Of a stretch of DNA of 56,711 nt, positions 1 through 8,821 are shown piece after piece. Origin of the DNA: Phenylobacterium sp. (GTDB lineage: Bacteria > Pseudomonadota > Alphaproteobacteria > Caulobacterales > Caulobacteraceae). Under the pieces are notes generated by a model that was given only the letters and a program-made list of their open reading frames with translations, had not been told where the DNA came from and did no database searches. Position 1 is the first letter of the stretch; the number at the start of each line of letters is the position of its first letter. Location of the stretch: NCBI RefSeq assembly GCF_030697925.1, contig NZ_JAUYOJ010000023.1:1-56711 (forward strand). Direction: 5' to 3'. The position numbers were made by a program, and so were the translations under genes.

Positions 1-43
1 CGAACTTACCGCCGCCGCCCCCGCCGCCCAGCTTCGCACCCAT
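1..43 (-). CDS. exbD: ExbD/TolR-family biopolymer transport protein (N-terminus only)
   Basis: Only the first 14 codons lie in the window, reading MGAKLGGGGGGGKF. The ATG at 43-41 has a good ribosome binding site (AAGGA) upstream. A short glycine-rich N-terminus like this is typical of alphaproteobacterial ExbD proteins, which energise TonB-dependent outer-membrane transport together with ExbB and TonB. The transmembrane segment and the conserved aspartate that would prove the family lie outside the window, so the name is an inference from the N-terminal pattern alone. Confidence 0.45.
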   Translation of the reverse strand, partial: MGAKLGGGGGGGKF

Positions 44-239
44 ATGAATTTCCTTCCCTAGGGCCCCTGGAACCGGGGCCGCCACGTGGTCGCGGAAACC
101 CTTCGCCAAACAAAAGCCGATTGTAAAGAGCCAACCGCCCCGACTTGGTCGCCAAGTTCACCGCTTGAATGTTTCGACGGCGGCGCGGCCTGGATTTCCG
201 GCCCTCGCCAAGACCGGCGTTAGGCGGCTAAGAGGCGCC

Positions 240-1208
240 ATGACTTTCGATTTCGACGCCTATGTCACCACCGCCCTGTTCGGAAAGGCCGGCAAGGCCG
301 CCTTCGCGCTCGGGGACGGCAGCATCCGATTCGAGACCGGCGAGCAGGTCGAGGCCCATGACGGGGCGATCCTGGCCGCCTGCCTGCACCCGTCCGGCGA
401 GGGCGTGCTGAGCGGCGGCGACGATGGCCGGCTGGCCTGGACCCGTACAACCGGGTCCGAGGAGATCGCCAAGGTCCAGGGCCGCTGGATCGAGGCGGTG
501 GCGGCCAGCGCCGAGTCCAAGCTGATCGCCTTCGCGGCGGGCAAGGAGCTGCACGTCCGCGACGCCGCCGATCCGGCCTTTTCCCGCGTCTTCGCCCATG
601 GGAAGTCGGTGGCCGACGTGGCCTTCGATCCCAAGGGGCGGCGGATCGCCACGGCCACCTACAACGGCGCCTGGCTCTGGTACGGGCGCATCGCCGAGCA
701 GAAGCCGTATGTGCTGAAGTGGGCCGGCAGCCATGTGGGCCTGGCCTGGAGCCCCGACGGCAAGTTCCTGATGTCGGCCATGCAGGAGAACCAGCTCCAC
801 GGCTGGCGGGTGGCCGACGAGAAGAATCTCAAGATGGGCGGCTATCCCGGCAAGGTGAAGAGTCTCGCCTTCCTGGCCAAGGGCGCGCTGCTGGCGACCT
901 CGGGGGCCCCTGGCGCGGTGATCTGGCCCTTCGCCGGCTCAACCGGGCCCATGGGCAAGCAGGCCGCCGAGATCGGTTTCGACGAGAGCGCCATGGTGGC
1001 CCGCGTCGCCGGGACCCCGAACGGCCAGATCGTGGCCGCGGGCCTGGACGACGGGCGGGTCTGGTGGTGCGACCTGGCTGGCCAGAGGATCAATACGGTG
1101 AAGGCCGACAAGGGCCCGCCGATCACCGCCCTCGCCGTCACCCCCGACGGCAAGCGCCTGGCCTGGGGCGACGAGGACGGCGGCGCCGGCGTCGCGGATA
1201 TCGGCTAG
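240..1208 (+). CDS. WD40-repeat beta-propeller protein
   Basis: This 322-residue protein consists almost entirely of WD40-like blades, with repeated patterns such as HDGAILAACLHPSGEGVLSG, VADVAFDPKGRRIATA, GLAWSPDGKFLMSA and ALAVTPDGKRLAWGDEDG. I see no signal peptide or catalytic domain, so it is probably a cytoplasmic scaffold or protein-interaction propeller; the partner is unknown. I chose the ATG at 240 because it opens directly onto the first blade; an in-frame TTG at 165 would add an uncharacteristic arginine-rich leader. The stop overlaps the stop of the convergent nitroreductase gene through a shared CTAG. Confidence 0.85.
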   Translation: MTFDFDAYVTTALFGKAGKAAFALGDGSIRFETGEQVEAHDGAILAACLHPSGEGVLSGGDDGRLAWTRTTGSEEIAKVQGRWIEAVAASAESKLIAFAAGKELHVRDAADPAFSRVFAHGKSVADVAFDPKGRRIATATYNGAWLWYGRIAEQKPYVLKWAGSHVGLAWSPDGKFLMSAMQENQLHGWRVADEKNLKMGGYPGKVKSLAFLAKGALLATSGAPGAVIWPFAGSTGPMGKQAAEIGFDESAMVARVAGTPNGQIVAAGLDDGRVWWCDLAGQRINTVKADKGPPITALAVTPDGKRLAWGDEDGGAGVADIG

Positions 1209-1867
1209 TCGAAGCCGCGCAGCTCGGCCCAGGTCTCGAAGGGGTCGCGGGCCGAGCGCAGGCTGTTGATGGGCGCGCTCTCGTCGCGCCAGCCCAACGC
1301 CATGCCGGAAAACACCATGTGGTCCTCGGGCAGGTTCAGCAGTCGCGCCAGGGTCTGGGGATAGCGCGCCCAGTATTCCTGCGGGCAGGTGTCCAGCCCC
1401 CGCTCGACCGCCAGCAGCATGACCGTCTGCATGTACATGCCCACGTCCGACCACTGGGGCGGGCCGAGCTTGCGGTCCAGGCAGAAGAACAGGCCGACGG
1501 GCGCCCCGAACAGCTCGCCGTTCTTGGCCAGCTGCCGCAGGCGGGCGGGCTTGTCCTCGCGGGGGATGCCGATGGTGGCGTAGAGATCCTCGCCGTTCTG
1601 GAATCGCCGGGTGCGGAACGGGTCCCAGAGATTGGGCGGATAGACGTCGTATTCGGGCGTCTCGCCGAACGGATTGGCGGCCACCTCGCGCTTCAGCTCC
1701 CCCAGCGGCGCGCCGGCCAGGCCATAGACCCGCCAGGGCTGCAGATTGCCGCCGGACGGCGCGCGGGCCGCGGCCTGCAGGATCTCGCGGACGGTCTGTT
1801 CCGGCGGGGTCTCGGCCGTGAAGGCCCGGATGGAGACGCGCCGTTCGACGGCGTCGGAAACGTTCAC
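1205..1867 (-). CDS. Nitroreductase-family FMN oxidoreductase
   Basis: The 220-residue protein has the nitroreductase signature near its N-terminus (RRVSIRAFT, then ILQAAARAPSGGNLQPW, the FMN-binding segment). A later SDVGMYMQTVMLLAVERGLD helix and the ending with GWRDESAPIN fit the family, which uses NAD(P)H and FMN to reduce nitro compounds or quinones. I chose the GTG at 1867 because AAGGA sits 9 bases upstream; an in-frame ATG at 1897 adds 10 residues but has no visible ribosome binding site. The physiological substrate cannot be read from sequence. Confidence 0.88.
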   Translation of the reverse strand: MNVSDAVERRVSIRAFTAETPPEQTVREILQAAARAPSGGNLQPWRVYGLAGAPLGELKREVAANPFGETPEYDVYPPNLWDPFRTRRFQNGEDLYATIGIPREDKPARLRQLAKNGELFGAPVGLFFCLDRKLGPPQWSDVGMYMQTVMLLAVERGLDTCPQEYWARYPQTLARLLNLPEDHMVFSGMALGWRDESAPINSLRSARDPFETWAELRGFD

Positions 1868-1951
1868 GATGGTGCGTCCTTCGGGTGGCTTGACCATGTC
1901 GGCGGCTCACAGCATCGCTAGCATCTCGCCGCCACGTAAGGGCAAGCAAGC

Positions 1952-2656
<705 letters not shown>

Positions 2657-2665
2657 AGCGCCGGC

Positions 2666-3373
2666 TCAGGCGGCCCAGCGGGCGAGGTCCTGGCGGCCCT
2701 GGGTGATGTCCAGGACGTCTTCCATGGAGAAGCCAGGATCGGCCGAATGCAGCGCGTCGTAGACGGCGCGGGCGAAGGCGAAATCGGCCGGGGTCTTCAC
2801 CCGCCAATCCAGCTTCGAGAAGTCGCGCGGGGCCAGGCAATGGGCCTGGGGATAGCGGTCGGCGCGTTCGCGAATCTGGGCTAGGGGCGACGTGACGGCT
2901 GCCACGCGCGGGTCGGTCTCGGCCGCGGCGCTGGCCAGGGCCTGGGCGGTCACCACCTCGACCTCCAGCCCCTTGGGGAAAGATCGTTCGACGCGGTTGG
3001 AGGCGTAGGCGGCGCGGGTGGTTAGGGCCAGGCGCACCGTCTCGTCGATCACGGCGGGGTCAACGAAGGGCGAGTCGCCCTTGATCCGCACCACGTGGGT
3101 CACCGGACCGGCGGCCTCCACGCAGCGCATGAAGCGTTCGGAGAGGTTGTCCGAGGCGCCGCGGAACACGGTCTGGCCGCGGGAGACCAGGAAACTCGCC
3201 AGGGGATCGTCGGAGGGCTCGGCGCTGGTGGCGACCACCAGCTTGGAGATGCAGCGGGCCAGGCGGATGCGCTCCACCTGCCGCCAGATCATCGGCTCGC
3301 CCCGCAGCGGCGCCATCGCCTTGCCCGGAAGGCGAAGGGAGGTCATCCGGACCTGCAGGATGGCGAGGATCAT
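2666..3373 (-). CDS. SpsF-like cytidylyltransferase (surface-sugar activation)
   Basis: The 235-residue protein starts MILAILQVRMTSLRLPGK, the nucleotide-binding signature of CMP-sugar synthetases and SpsF-like cytidylyltransferases. Further family motifs are KGDSPFVDPAVIDE and ASN followed by PKGLEVEV. Such enzymes attach CMP to acidic sugars used for flagellin, capsule or LPS decoration. The ATG at 3373 lies 14 bases after the stop of the upstream aldo/keto-reductase-like gene, so the two are probably one operon. The same reading frame stays open far upstream, but that part is only a shadow of the neighbouring gene. The exact sugar is unknown. Confidence 0.85.
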   Translation of the reverse strand: MILAILQVRMTSLRLPGKAMAPLRGEPMIWRQVERIRLARCISKLVVATSAEPSDDPLASFLVSRGQTVFRGASDNLSERFMRCVEAAGPVTHVVRIKGDSPFVDPAVIDETVRLALTTRAAYASNRVERSFPKGLEVEVVTAQALASAAAETDPRVAAVTSPLAQIRERADRYPQAHCLAPRDFSKLDWRVKTPADFAFARAVYDALHSADPGFSMEDVLDITQGRQDLARWAA

Positions 3374-3387
3374 GACATTCTTAGCCT

Positions 3388-4263
3388 CTAGGCGGCCGCC
3401 CAGGCGCGGGGATCGAGCGCGATGGGATCGTCCAGCGCCATCTCGTCCCAATCGAGGTCGGGGGGCGGGCTGGAGGCCGCGGCGATGACGGCCGAAAGTT
3501 CGGCGGGCGAGGAGACGCCCACCAGGACGGTGGCGGCCTCGGGCCGCGACAGGGCGAAGCCGAGCGCGGCCTGCAGGGGATCGGACTTGCCCTCGGCGAT
3601 CAGGCGCCGGGCGCGGCTGATGCGGCTGGCGGCGGCCTTCAGATGGTTGGGCGCGCGGTCGGGCGGCAGGAACAACAGGCCGTTCAGGAAGATCGAGCGC
3701 AGGTGCACCTCGATCCCGTAGCCGGTGAGCGCCGCCAGGGTGCCGTCGATCAGCAGGCGCTGGTCGAGCAGGGAGGCCGGGGCCTGGACGATGTCGGGGC
3801 GGAACCGGCGGGCCACGCCCAACGGGTCGTCGGAGGCGAACACCGAGACGCCGATCTTGCGGGTCAGGCCCTGGTCCTTCAGCGCCTTCAGGCGGTCCCA
3901 CAGGGCCGCGCCGTGCGGGCCGAACAGCTCGGAGGCGGCGGGCACCAGTATGGCGTCGGCCTGTTCCACGCCCATGCGGCGCAGGGCGGCGCGCGCCTCC
4001 TGCTCGACGAAGTCGGGGCCGCGGTCGGCGCGGACGGTGGAGATGGAGACGCGGAATGGGTTGGGCCGGGGCATGACCTCGCCGAGCGCGGTCTCGGCCA
4101 TGGCCGAATGGCCGGCCACGTCGAACACGGCCAGCTGCGAACGCGCGGCGATATCCAGGATGTCGCGGGCGTCGGCCTGCGGCGAGCGGCCACGGACGCC
4201 GACGGACTGGTCGAGGCCGAACTGGGCGGAGCCGAGGCCGAGCTTGGATAGAGGTGAGGTCAT
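3388..4263 (-). CDS. Aldo/keto reductase-like protein lacking the catalytic tetrad
   Basis: The 291-residue protein has the fold signature of the aldo/keto reductase subgroup found beside sugar cytidylyltransferases (LGLGSAQFGLDQSVG at the N-terminus, TRKIGVSVFASDDPL, and VQAPASLLDQRLL). At the usual active-site positions, however, only the aspartate remains. The segment expected to read D-T-A-x-x-Y-G reads FDVAGHSAMAE, the strand expected to carry the lysine reads RVSISTVRA, and the strand expected to carry the histidine reads DAILVPAAS. It may be a non-redox or regulatory partner of the cytidylyltransferase encoded immediately downstream. I chose the ATG at 4263; an upstream in-frame ATG at 4302 is possible. 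Confidence 0.75.
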   Translation of the reverse strand: MTSPLSKLGLGSAQFGLDQSVGVRGRSPQADARDILDIAARSQLAVFDVAGHSAMAETALGEVMPRPNPFRVSISTVRADRGPDFVEQEARAALRRMGVEQADAILVPAASELFGPHGAALWDRLKALKDQGLTRKIGVSVFASDDPLGVARRFRPDIVQAPASLLDQRLLIDGTLAALTGYGIEVHLRSIFLNGLLFLPPDRAPNHLKAAASRISRARRLIAEGKSDPLQAALGFALSRPEAATVLVGVSSPAELSAVIAAASSPPPDLDWDEMALDDPIALDPRAWAAA

Positions 4264-4363
4264 GAAGCCGGTGTGCTGGATACGAACTCGAGGAGCCCCC
4301 ATCTAGGTCGAAAGGCCTAAAGAACCCGTGTCTAGGACGTTTATGGGGGGTTAAGCTCAAGCC

Positions 4364-5356
4364 ATGCGTGACTCCCTGCCCGAGTGGCCCCTGTTCGGCC
4401 TGGCCGACGATGTGCGGCCCGCCCTAGCCCAAGCCCGGCAACGGAAAATCCCCGTCGCCCTGGCCACCCTGGTCGCCGTCGAGGGCGGCGGACCGCGTCC
4501 GGTCGGGACCCAGATGGTCTTCGCCGACGGGATCGTCGCCGGTTATTTTTCCGGCGGATGCGTGGAAAGTGACGTCGCCGACCATGCCTTCGCCTGCCTG
4601 GAAGACGGCGAGCCGCGGCGGCTGGTCTATGGCGAGGGCAGCCCCTGGCCGGACATCACCCTGCTGTGCGGCGCGCGCATCGAGATCTTCGTGGAAAGGG
4701 TCGAGGCCGGCGACCCGGCGCTCGCCGAACTGCTGGCCGCCATGGTGGAACGCCGTCCCACGACCTGGGTGAGCGACGGCCGCCGGCGGGTCTGCGCACT
4801 GGACGCCCAGGCCTGGGAGGGGGCGGTGAGCCGTCTCCACGATCCGGTCCCGCGCCTGGTGGTGTTCGGCTCCGACCCGACGGCGCTCGCCATCGCCCAG
4901 CTGGGTGTGCTGAGCGGACTGGAGACCACCTTCGTCCGCTCAAAGGGACCCGAGGCGCCGCCGCCCATTCCCGGCCTGGGCTACCGCCGCGATGATCCGC
5001 AGGCCGCGCTGGACGCCATCGGTTGCGACGCCTGGACCTCCATCGCCGTGGCCACCCACAATATCGACACCGACCGCGAGGCCCTGGCCGCCGCCCTGCC
5101 GTCGGCCGCCGGTTATGTGGGCCTGCTAGGCGCGCGCAAGCGGCTGGCCGAACGCCTGGCGCCCTTGCGCGCCGCCGGCGTGCCGGAACAGGTGCTGGCG
5201 CGGGTCCATGCGCCCATCGGCCTCGACATCGGCGGCAAGGCCCCCTGGGAGGTGGCCGTCTCGGTGATCGGCGAGATCGTCAGCCTGCGCCATCCCCGCA
5301 CCCCCGAGCCGGCGCGCGAGGCGCCCTCCAAGCGTGACAGGGCGACAGTCTCCTAG
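4364..5356 (+). CDS. xdhC: XdhC/CoxI-family molybdoenzyme maturation protein
   Basis: The 330-residue protein has an N-terminal XdhC/CoxI domain (PVALATLVAVEGGGPRPVGT, then YFSGGCVESDVADHA with the family cysteine, and ITLLCGARIEIFVE) and a C-terminal Rossmann-like XdhC domain (GYVGLLGARKRLAERL, IGLDIGGKAPWEVAVSVIGE). XdhC binds molybdenum cofactor and delivers it in sulfurated form to xanthine-dehydrogenase-family enzymes. The IorAB-type hydroxylase about 10 kb downstream and the Moco biosynthesis operon between them make a functional link likely. The ATG at 4364 follows a 100-base divergent region. Confidence 0.9.
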   Translation: MRDSLPEWPLFGLADDVRPALAQARQRKIPVALATLVAVEGGGPRPVGTQMVFADGIVAGYFSGGCVESDVADHAFACLEDGEPRRLVYGEGSPWPDITLLCGARIEIFVERVEAGDPALAELLAAMVERRPTTWVSDGRRRVCALDAQAWEGAVSRLHDPVPRLVVFGSDPTALAIAQLGVLSGLETTFVRSKGPEAPPPIPGLGYRRDDPQAALDAIGCDAWTSIAVATHNIDTDREALAAALPSAAGYVGLLGARKRLAERLAPLRAAGVPEQVLARVHAPIGLDIGGKAPWEVAVSVIGEIVSLRHPRTPEPAREAPSKRDRATVS

Positions 5357-5457
5357 AGACCAACCCGATTCGCCGCACGGAGCGGACGGACGTGCTATCC
5401 TGCGTCCTCGCCCTCCGTGGAACCTCCACGCGGCGCGGCCCGAAAGGCCTCAGTTCC

Positions 5458-5586
5458 ATGAAAACCTACGCTACGACCCCCCCGACGCCCGTCCGGCGCG
5501 ACCTCATCGACTCGCGTTCGTCGGCCGGCTCCTCGGCCCCGCAATCGCGCAAGCCCCTGCTCAACGACCGCCGCAGCACGCGCTAG
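5458..5586 (+). CDS. Possible small basic protein (42 aa), uncertain
   Basis: A 42-codon frame encodes MKTYATTPPTPVRRDLIDSR followed by a serine- and arginine-rich tail. No domain or membrane segment is visible and there is no convincing ribosome binding site. It is included because it ends just before a strong hairpin at 5600-5624 and uses codons like its neighbours. It could equally be non-coding; the surrounding stretch 5357-5780 otherwise holds only the regulatory elements listed separately. Confidence 0.25.
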   Translation: MKTYATTPPTPVRRDLIDSRSSAGSSAPQSRKPLLNDRRSTR

Positions 5587-5599
5587 TCCGCGCGTTCCG

Positions 5600-5624
5600 G
5601 GTCAAGGCGCGGCGCGCCTTGACC
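5600..5624. repeat. Perfect 25-base inverted repeat
   Basis: GGTCAAGGCGCG and its exact reverse complement flank a single G. The repeat lies 14 bases after the stop of the small frame at 5458-5586, so it could be a terminator hairpin, although no T-tract follows. Its right arm overlaps the FNR/FixK-like box at 5619-5632, so protein binding is the other possibility. Confidence 0.5.
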
Positions 5625-5632
5625 TTGATCAA
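5619..5632 (+). promoter_or_regulatory. FNR/FixK-like box
   Basis: TTGAC-CTTG-ATCAA matches the TTGAY-N4-RTCAA consensus of the Crp/Fnr family (FixK or FnrL in alphaproteobacteria). It sits about 150 bases upstream of the flavin monooxygenase start. If FixK binds here at -41.5, transcription would begin near 5666, leaving a leader of about 115 bases. The match is seen in sequence; control by oxygen is an inference. Confidence 0.45.
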
Positions 5633-5686
5633 GGACTCCTTGAGGCGAGGCGCCACAGTCGAAAGCGCCGCCGGCCTCTTGCAAAC

Positions 5687-5699
5687 TTATCATTGATAA
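5687..5699. promoter_or_regulatory. Palindromic operator-like site TTATCATTGATAA
   Basis: A perfect 13-base palindrome (TTATCA-T-TGATAA), AT-rich in a GC-rich genome, lies 82 bases upstream of the monooxygenase start and close to where a promoter activated from the FNR-like box would begin. It resembles a dimeric repressor operator, but no cognate regulator is encoded nearby. Confidence 0.4.
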
Positions 5700-5780
5700 C
5701 TCACGATCGGGCGGACTCGAACTTCCGAGCGGCGCCTCCTCTTGGCAGGTCGCCGCCGACAGACAGGGCAGGAAGACACC

Positions 5781-7349
5781 ATGAGCAGCAGCGCGACCCT
5801 CACCCGGCCGACCACCAAGGCCGTCGAGCATTTCGACGTCATCATCGTGGGAGCCGGGATATCCGGGGTCGGCGGCGCCTACCATCTCAGCAAGCAGCGT
5901 CCCGATGACAGCTATGTGGTGCTGGAGGCCCAGGAGAACTTCGGCGGCACCTGGCTGACCCACAAGTATCCGGGCATCCGCTCCGACAGCGACCTCTACA
6001 CCTTCGGCTACCGCTTCAAGCCCTGGACCGGAACCCCGATCGCCACGGCCGCCGAGATCCTCACCTATATGAACGAGGTGATCGAGGAGAACGACCTCGG
6101 CTCCCACATCCGCTACGGGCACAGGATCACCTCGGCGAGTTGGTCCAGCCGCGAGAACCTGTGGACCCTGGAGGCCGTGCGGTCAGACACCGGCGAGACG
6201 GTGCGGTTCACAACCGGCTTCCTGTGGATGTGCCAGGGCTATTATCGGCACGGTCAGGGCTACACGCCCGAATGGGACGGCATGGCCGACTATACGGGCC
6301 GGATTGTCCATCCGCAGACCTGGCCCGAGGACCTCGACTACAGGGGCAAGAAGGTTGTCATCATCGGCTCGGGCGCGACCGCCGCCACCTTGGCTCCGGC
6401 TATCGCCGGCGACTGCGCGCACGTCACGGTCCTGCAGCGCTCGCCGACCTATTTCATTCCTGGCCGCAACGCCAACGAGCTGGCCGACACCCTGCGCCAG
6501 CTCGAGATCGACGAGACCTGGATCCACGAGATCGTCCGCCGCAAGATCCTGTTCGACCAGGACGCCTTCACCCGGCGGTCGCTGGAGGAGCCTGAGACGG
6601 TCAAGGCCGAGCTGCTGGCCGGGGTGCGGGCCTTCCTGCCCGAGGACCAGGTGGTGAAGCACTTCACCCCCACCTACCGGCCCTGGCGCCAGCGCATCGC
6701 CTTCATCCCGGATGGCGACCTGTTCCAGGGCATCCAGGCCGGCAAGGCCTCGGTGGTCACCGACGAGATCGAGCGCTTCACCGAGACGGGCATCCTGCTG
6801 AAATCCGGCGAGACGCTGGAGGCCGACATCGTGGTCACCGCCACCGGCTTCGATCTCAATGTCCTGGGCGACATCGCCTTCGCCATCGACGGCCAGCCGC
6901 TGGATTTCTCCAAGACCGTCACCTATCGCGGCATGATGTTCACGGGGGTGCCAAACCTGATCTGGGTGTTCGGCTACTTCCGCGCCAGCTGGACCCTGCG
7001 GGCTGACCTGATCGGCGACTTCGTGGCCCGGCTGCTGGGGCACATGGAGAAGAAGGGCGTCAAGAAGGTGACGGTGGCCTTGAGACCGCAGGACCAGGAC
7101 ATGGCGTTGCAGCCCTGGATCGATCCGGAGAACTTCAATCCGGGCTATCTGATGCGCGGCATGCACCTGCTGCCCAAGAGCGGCGACAAGGACGAGTGGC
7201 GCCACACCCAGGACTACTGGGCCGAGAAGGACGAGATCCCGGCCATCGACCTCGACGATCCGGCCTTTGTCTATGAAGGCGCCCCGGCGCGGGCCAGCGG
7301 CGAGACCTCCACCATCTCGCTGGCCGACAGGGCTGCCGCCCCGGCCTGA
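5781..7349 (+). CDS. Flavin-containing (Baeyer-Villiger-type) monooxygenase
   Basis: The 522-residue FAD/NADPH enzyme has an N-terminal Rossmann motif (FDVIIVGAGISGVGGAYHL, about residues 19-37), the FGGTWLTHKYPGIRSD segment, and a second nucleotide-binding motif (KVVIIGSGATAATLAPAI). The Baeyer-Villiger fingerprint is present as YTGRIVHPQTWP, with Tyr in place of the usual first Phe. The family inserts oxygen next to ketones or oxidises heteroatoms; EthA-like enzymes of this length are common in alphaproteobacteria. The ATG at 5781 has AGGAAG upstream. The product probably acts in the cytoplasm and its substrate is unknown. Confidence 0.9.
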   Translation: MSSSATLTRPTTKAVEHFDVIIVGAGISGVGGAYHLSKQRPDDSYVVLEAQENFGGTWLTHKYPGIRSDSDLYTFGYRFKPWTGTPIATAAEILTYMNEVIEENDLGSHIRYGHRITSASWSSRENLWTLEAVRSDTGETVRFTTGFLWMCQGYYRHGQGYTPEWDGMADYTGRIVHPQTWPEDLDYRGKKVVIIGSGATAATLAPAIAGDCAHVTVLQRSPTYFIPGRNANELADTLRQLEIDETWIHEIVRRKILFDQDAFTRRSLEEPETVKAELLAGVRAFLPEDQVVKHFTPTYRPWRQRIAFIPDGDLFQGIQAGKASVVTDEIERFTETGILLKSGETLEADIVVTATGFDLNVLGDIAFAIDGQPLDFSKTVTYRGMMFTGVPNLIWVFGYFRASWTLRADLIGDFVARLLGHMEKKGVKKVTVALRPQDQDMALQPWIDPENFNPGYLMRGMHLLPKSGDKDEWRHTQDYWAEKDEIPAIDLDDPAFVYEGAPARASGETSTISLADRAAAPA

Positions 7350-7373
7350 CGAGCGCCCGCTGAGGTCGAAGGC

Positions 7374-8786
7374 TCAGCCGCCCTTGGCCGGGGCGACGAG
7401 CTGGAAGGCTGGCGCGCGCATGTCGGCGATGCAGCGCGCATCGATCGCCTCGAGGTCGCCGGTCTCGAGGAACTTCACCACCAGCGGGTCGAAGCAGGTG
7501 TCGAGGGCCGACAGGCCGTCGACCACGTGACCGCCCTCATGGATCGTCAGCTGGCGGGTGTTGGGGCGTGAGCGCGCCAGGTCCGCGGCCCAGTCGGCCG
7601 GCGTGACCGGATCGAGGCGTCCTGAGATCAGCAGCACTGGCGCGCGGCTCGGGCCAAGGCCACCGAGGCGGACGCGGGCCGTCGGCCAGGCGCGGCAGGC
7701 CTCGCGCTGGCGGCGGAGGCGATAGTCGCCAAAGGGCGTCGCCCGCGCCGCGGCCGCCGCGGCCTCGTAGGGCATGAGCGCCAGGCTCTCCGCGCAGGTG
7801 ACGGAAAGATAGAGGCCTTCTGCGAAACCCGGCGCGCCCGCCGCAGCTGCGCTATGGCGCATCCACGAGAAGTCGCCCCCCGCCGCGCGGTGGACCAGGT
7901 CGGGCAGCTGGCGCGCGGAACTCGGCGCGTACATCAGGCTGCGGACCTTCTCCATGAAGACCTCGGGCGTCGGGTCGCCGCCGGCCTGGGCGAGGCGGGC
8001 GCGGCCCCGTCGTAGGTCGCCGGCGATGTCTGGAAAGGCGGCGGCGCAGGCCCTGTCGGCCCGGCAGTCGCCGATCAACAGCTTCAACGCCGTTGCCGCT
8101 GCCGTCGCGTGATGGCGCGGCGGCATGGCCTGGGGCGGCGCCGGTCCCGTGAGCACCGCGGCGTGGACGCGGGACGGCTCGCGAGCCATGTAGCGCAAGG
8201 CCAGGGTCGTCCCGTACGACAGGGCGTTGATGTCGATCGTCTCATGGCCCAGGGCGGCGCGGACGGCCTCGATATCGCGCGCGGCGGCGTCGGTTGTATA
8301 GCGGGTGAGGTCGGCGCGTGCCGACAACGCCTCGCGGCAGGCCTCGACCTCCTTGGATGGATACATCGGCCGCAGGGCCGCCTCCGCCGCCTGGAGCGCC
8401 GGGCATTGCAGGCCGCCCGACCCACCCGTGCCCCGCTGGTCGAACAGGATCACGTCGCGACTCTCCCAATAGCGCGCGCCCTCGGTCAGGTAGAAGCCGG
8501 CGTTCTTGGTCGACGGGAGTCCTGGCCCGCCCTCGAGATCGAACAGGGCCGGGGCGCCGGGGCGCGGCTTGCGGGCAGGCAGGATCACCACCTTCAGCGC
8601 GACCCGTCCGGCGCCGGTGTCCCATCGTTCGGGAACCGCAACGGTCCCGCATCGCGCGACGCCGACCAGTTCAGGGGCGGCGCAGACGGCCTCCTCGAAC
8701 CGCGGCGAGAAGGGCGCGGCGACAGCCCGGGGCGTCGCGATCAGACCCACGAGGCCGAGGAGGACGAGGATCGCGCGCGGGCCCAT
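7374..8786 (-). CDS. Secreted alpha/beta hydrolase (TAP/S33 peptidase-like)
   Basis: The 470-residue protein begins with a signal peptide (AILVLLGLVGLIATPRAVAA). The alpha/beta-hydrolase features are DQRGTGGSGG after the oxyanion strand, a nucleophile elbow NALSYGTTLAL, the acid in SGRLDPVTP, and the histidine in EGGHVVDG. The cysteine-containing C-terminal segment and overall size fit tripeptidyl-aminopeptidase (TAP)-like S33 hydrolases acting in the periplasm. It is convergent with the monooxygenase gene across only 24 bases, and a 35-base gap separates it from the upstream end of moeA, so it may be read through from the moa operon. Confidence 0.85.
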   Translation of the reverse strand: MGPRAILVLLGLVGLIATPRAVAAPFSPRFEEAVCAAPELVGVARCGTVAVPERWDTGAGRVALKVVILPARKPRPGAPALFDLEGGPGLPSTKNAGFYLTEGARYWESRDVILFDQRGTGGSGGLQCPALQAAEAALRPMYPSKEVEACREALSARADLTRYTTDAAARDIEAVRAALGHETIDINALSYGTTLALRYMAREPSRVHAAVLTGPAPPQAMPPRHHATAAATALKLLIGDCRADRACAAAFPDIAGDLRRGRARLAQAGGDPTPEVFMEKVRSLMYAPSSARQLPDLVHRAAGGDFSWMRHSAAAAGAPGFAEGLYLSVTCAESLALMPYEAAAAAARATPFGDYRLRRQREACRAWPTARVRLGGLGPSRAPVLLISGRLDPVTPADWAADLARSRPNTRQLTIHEGGHVVDGLSALDTCFDPLVVKFLETGDLEAIDARCIADMRAPAFQLVAPAKGG

Positions 8787-8821
8787 GAGCCAATCTGCGA
8801 CCCGTCCGGCGCCTTGTCCAG

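Noticed and set aside
61..80. GGCCCC/GGGGCC hairpin in front of the exbD-like gene
   Set aside because: The stem is only 6 bp with no T-tract, and such hairpins are common by chance at this GC content; not called as a terminator.
3374..4360. N-terminal 329-residue extension of the cytidylyltransferase frame
   Set aside because: It is an Arg/Pro-rich shadow of the aldo/keto reductase-like gene in another frame; the nucleotide-binding signature starts exactly at the ATG at 3373.
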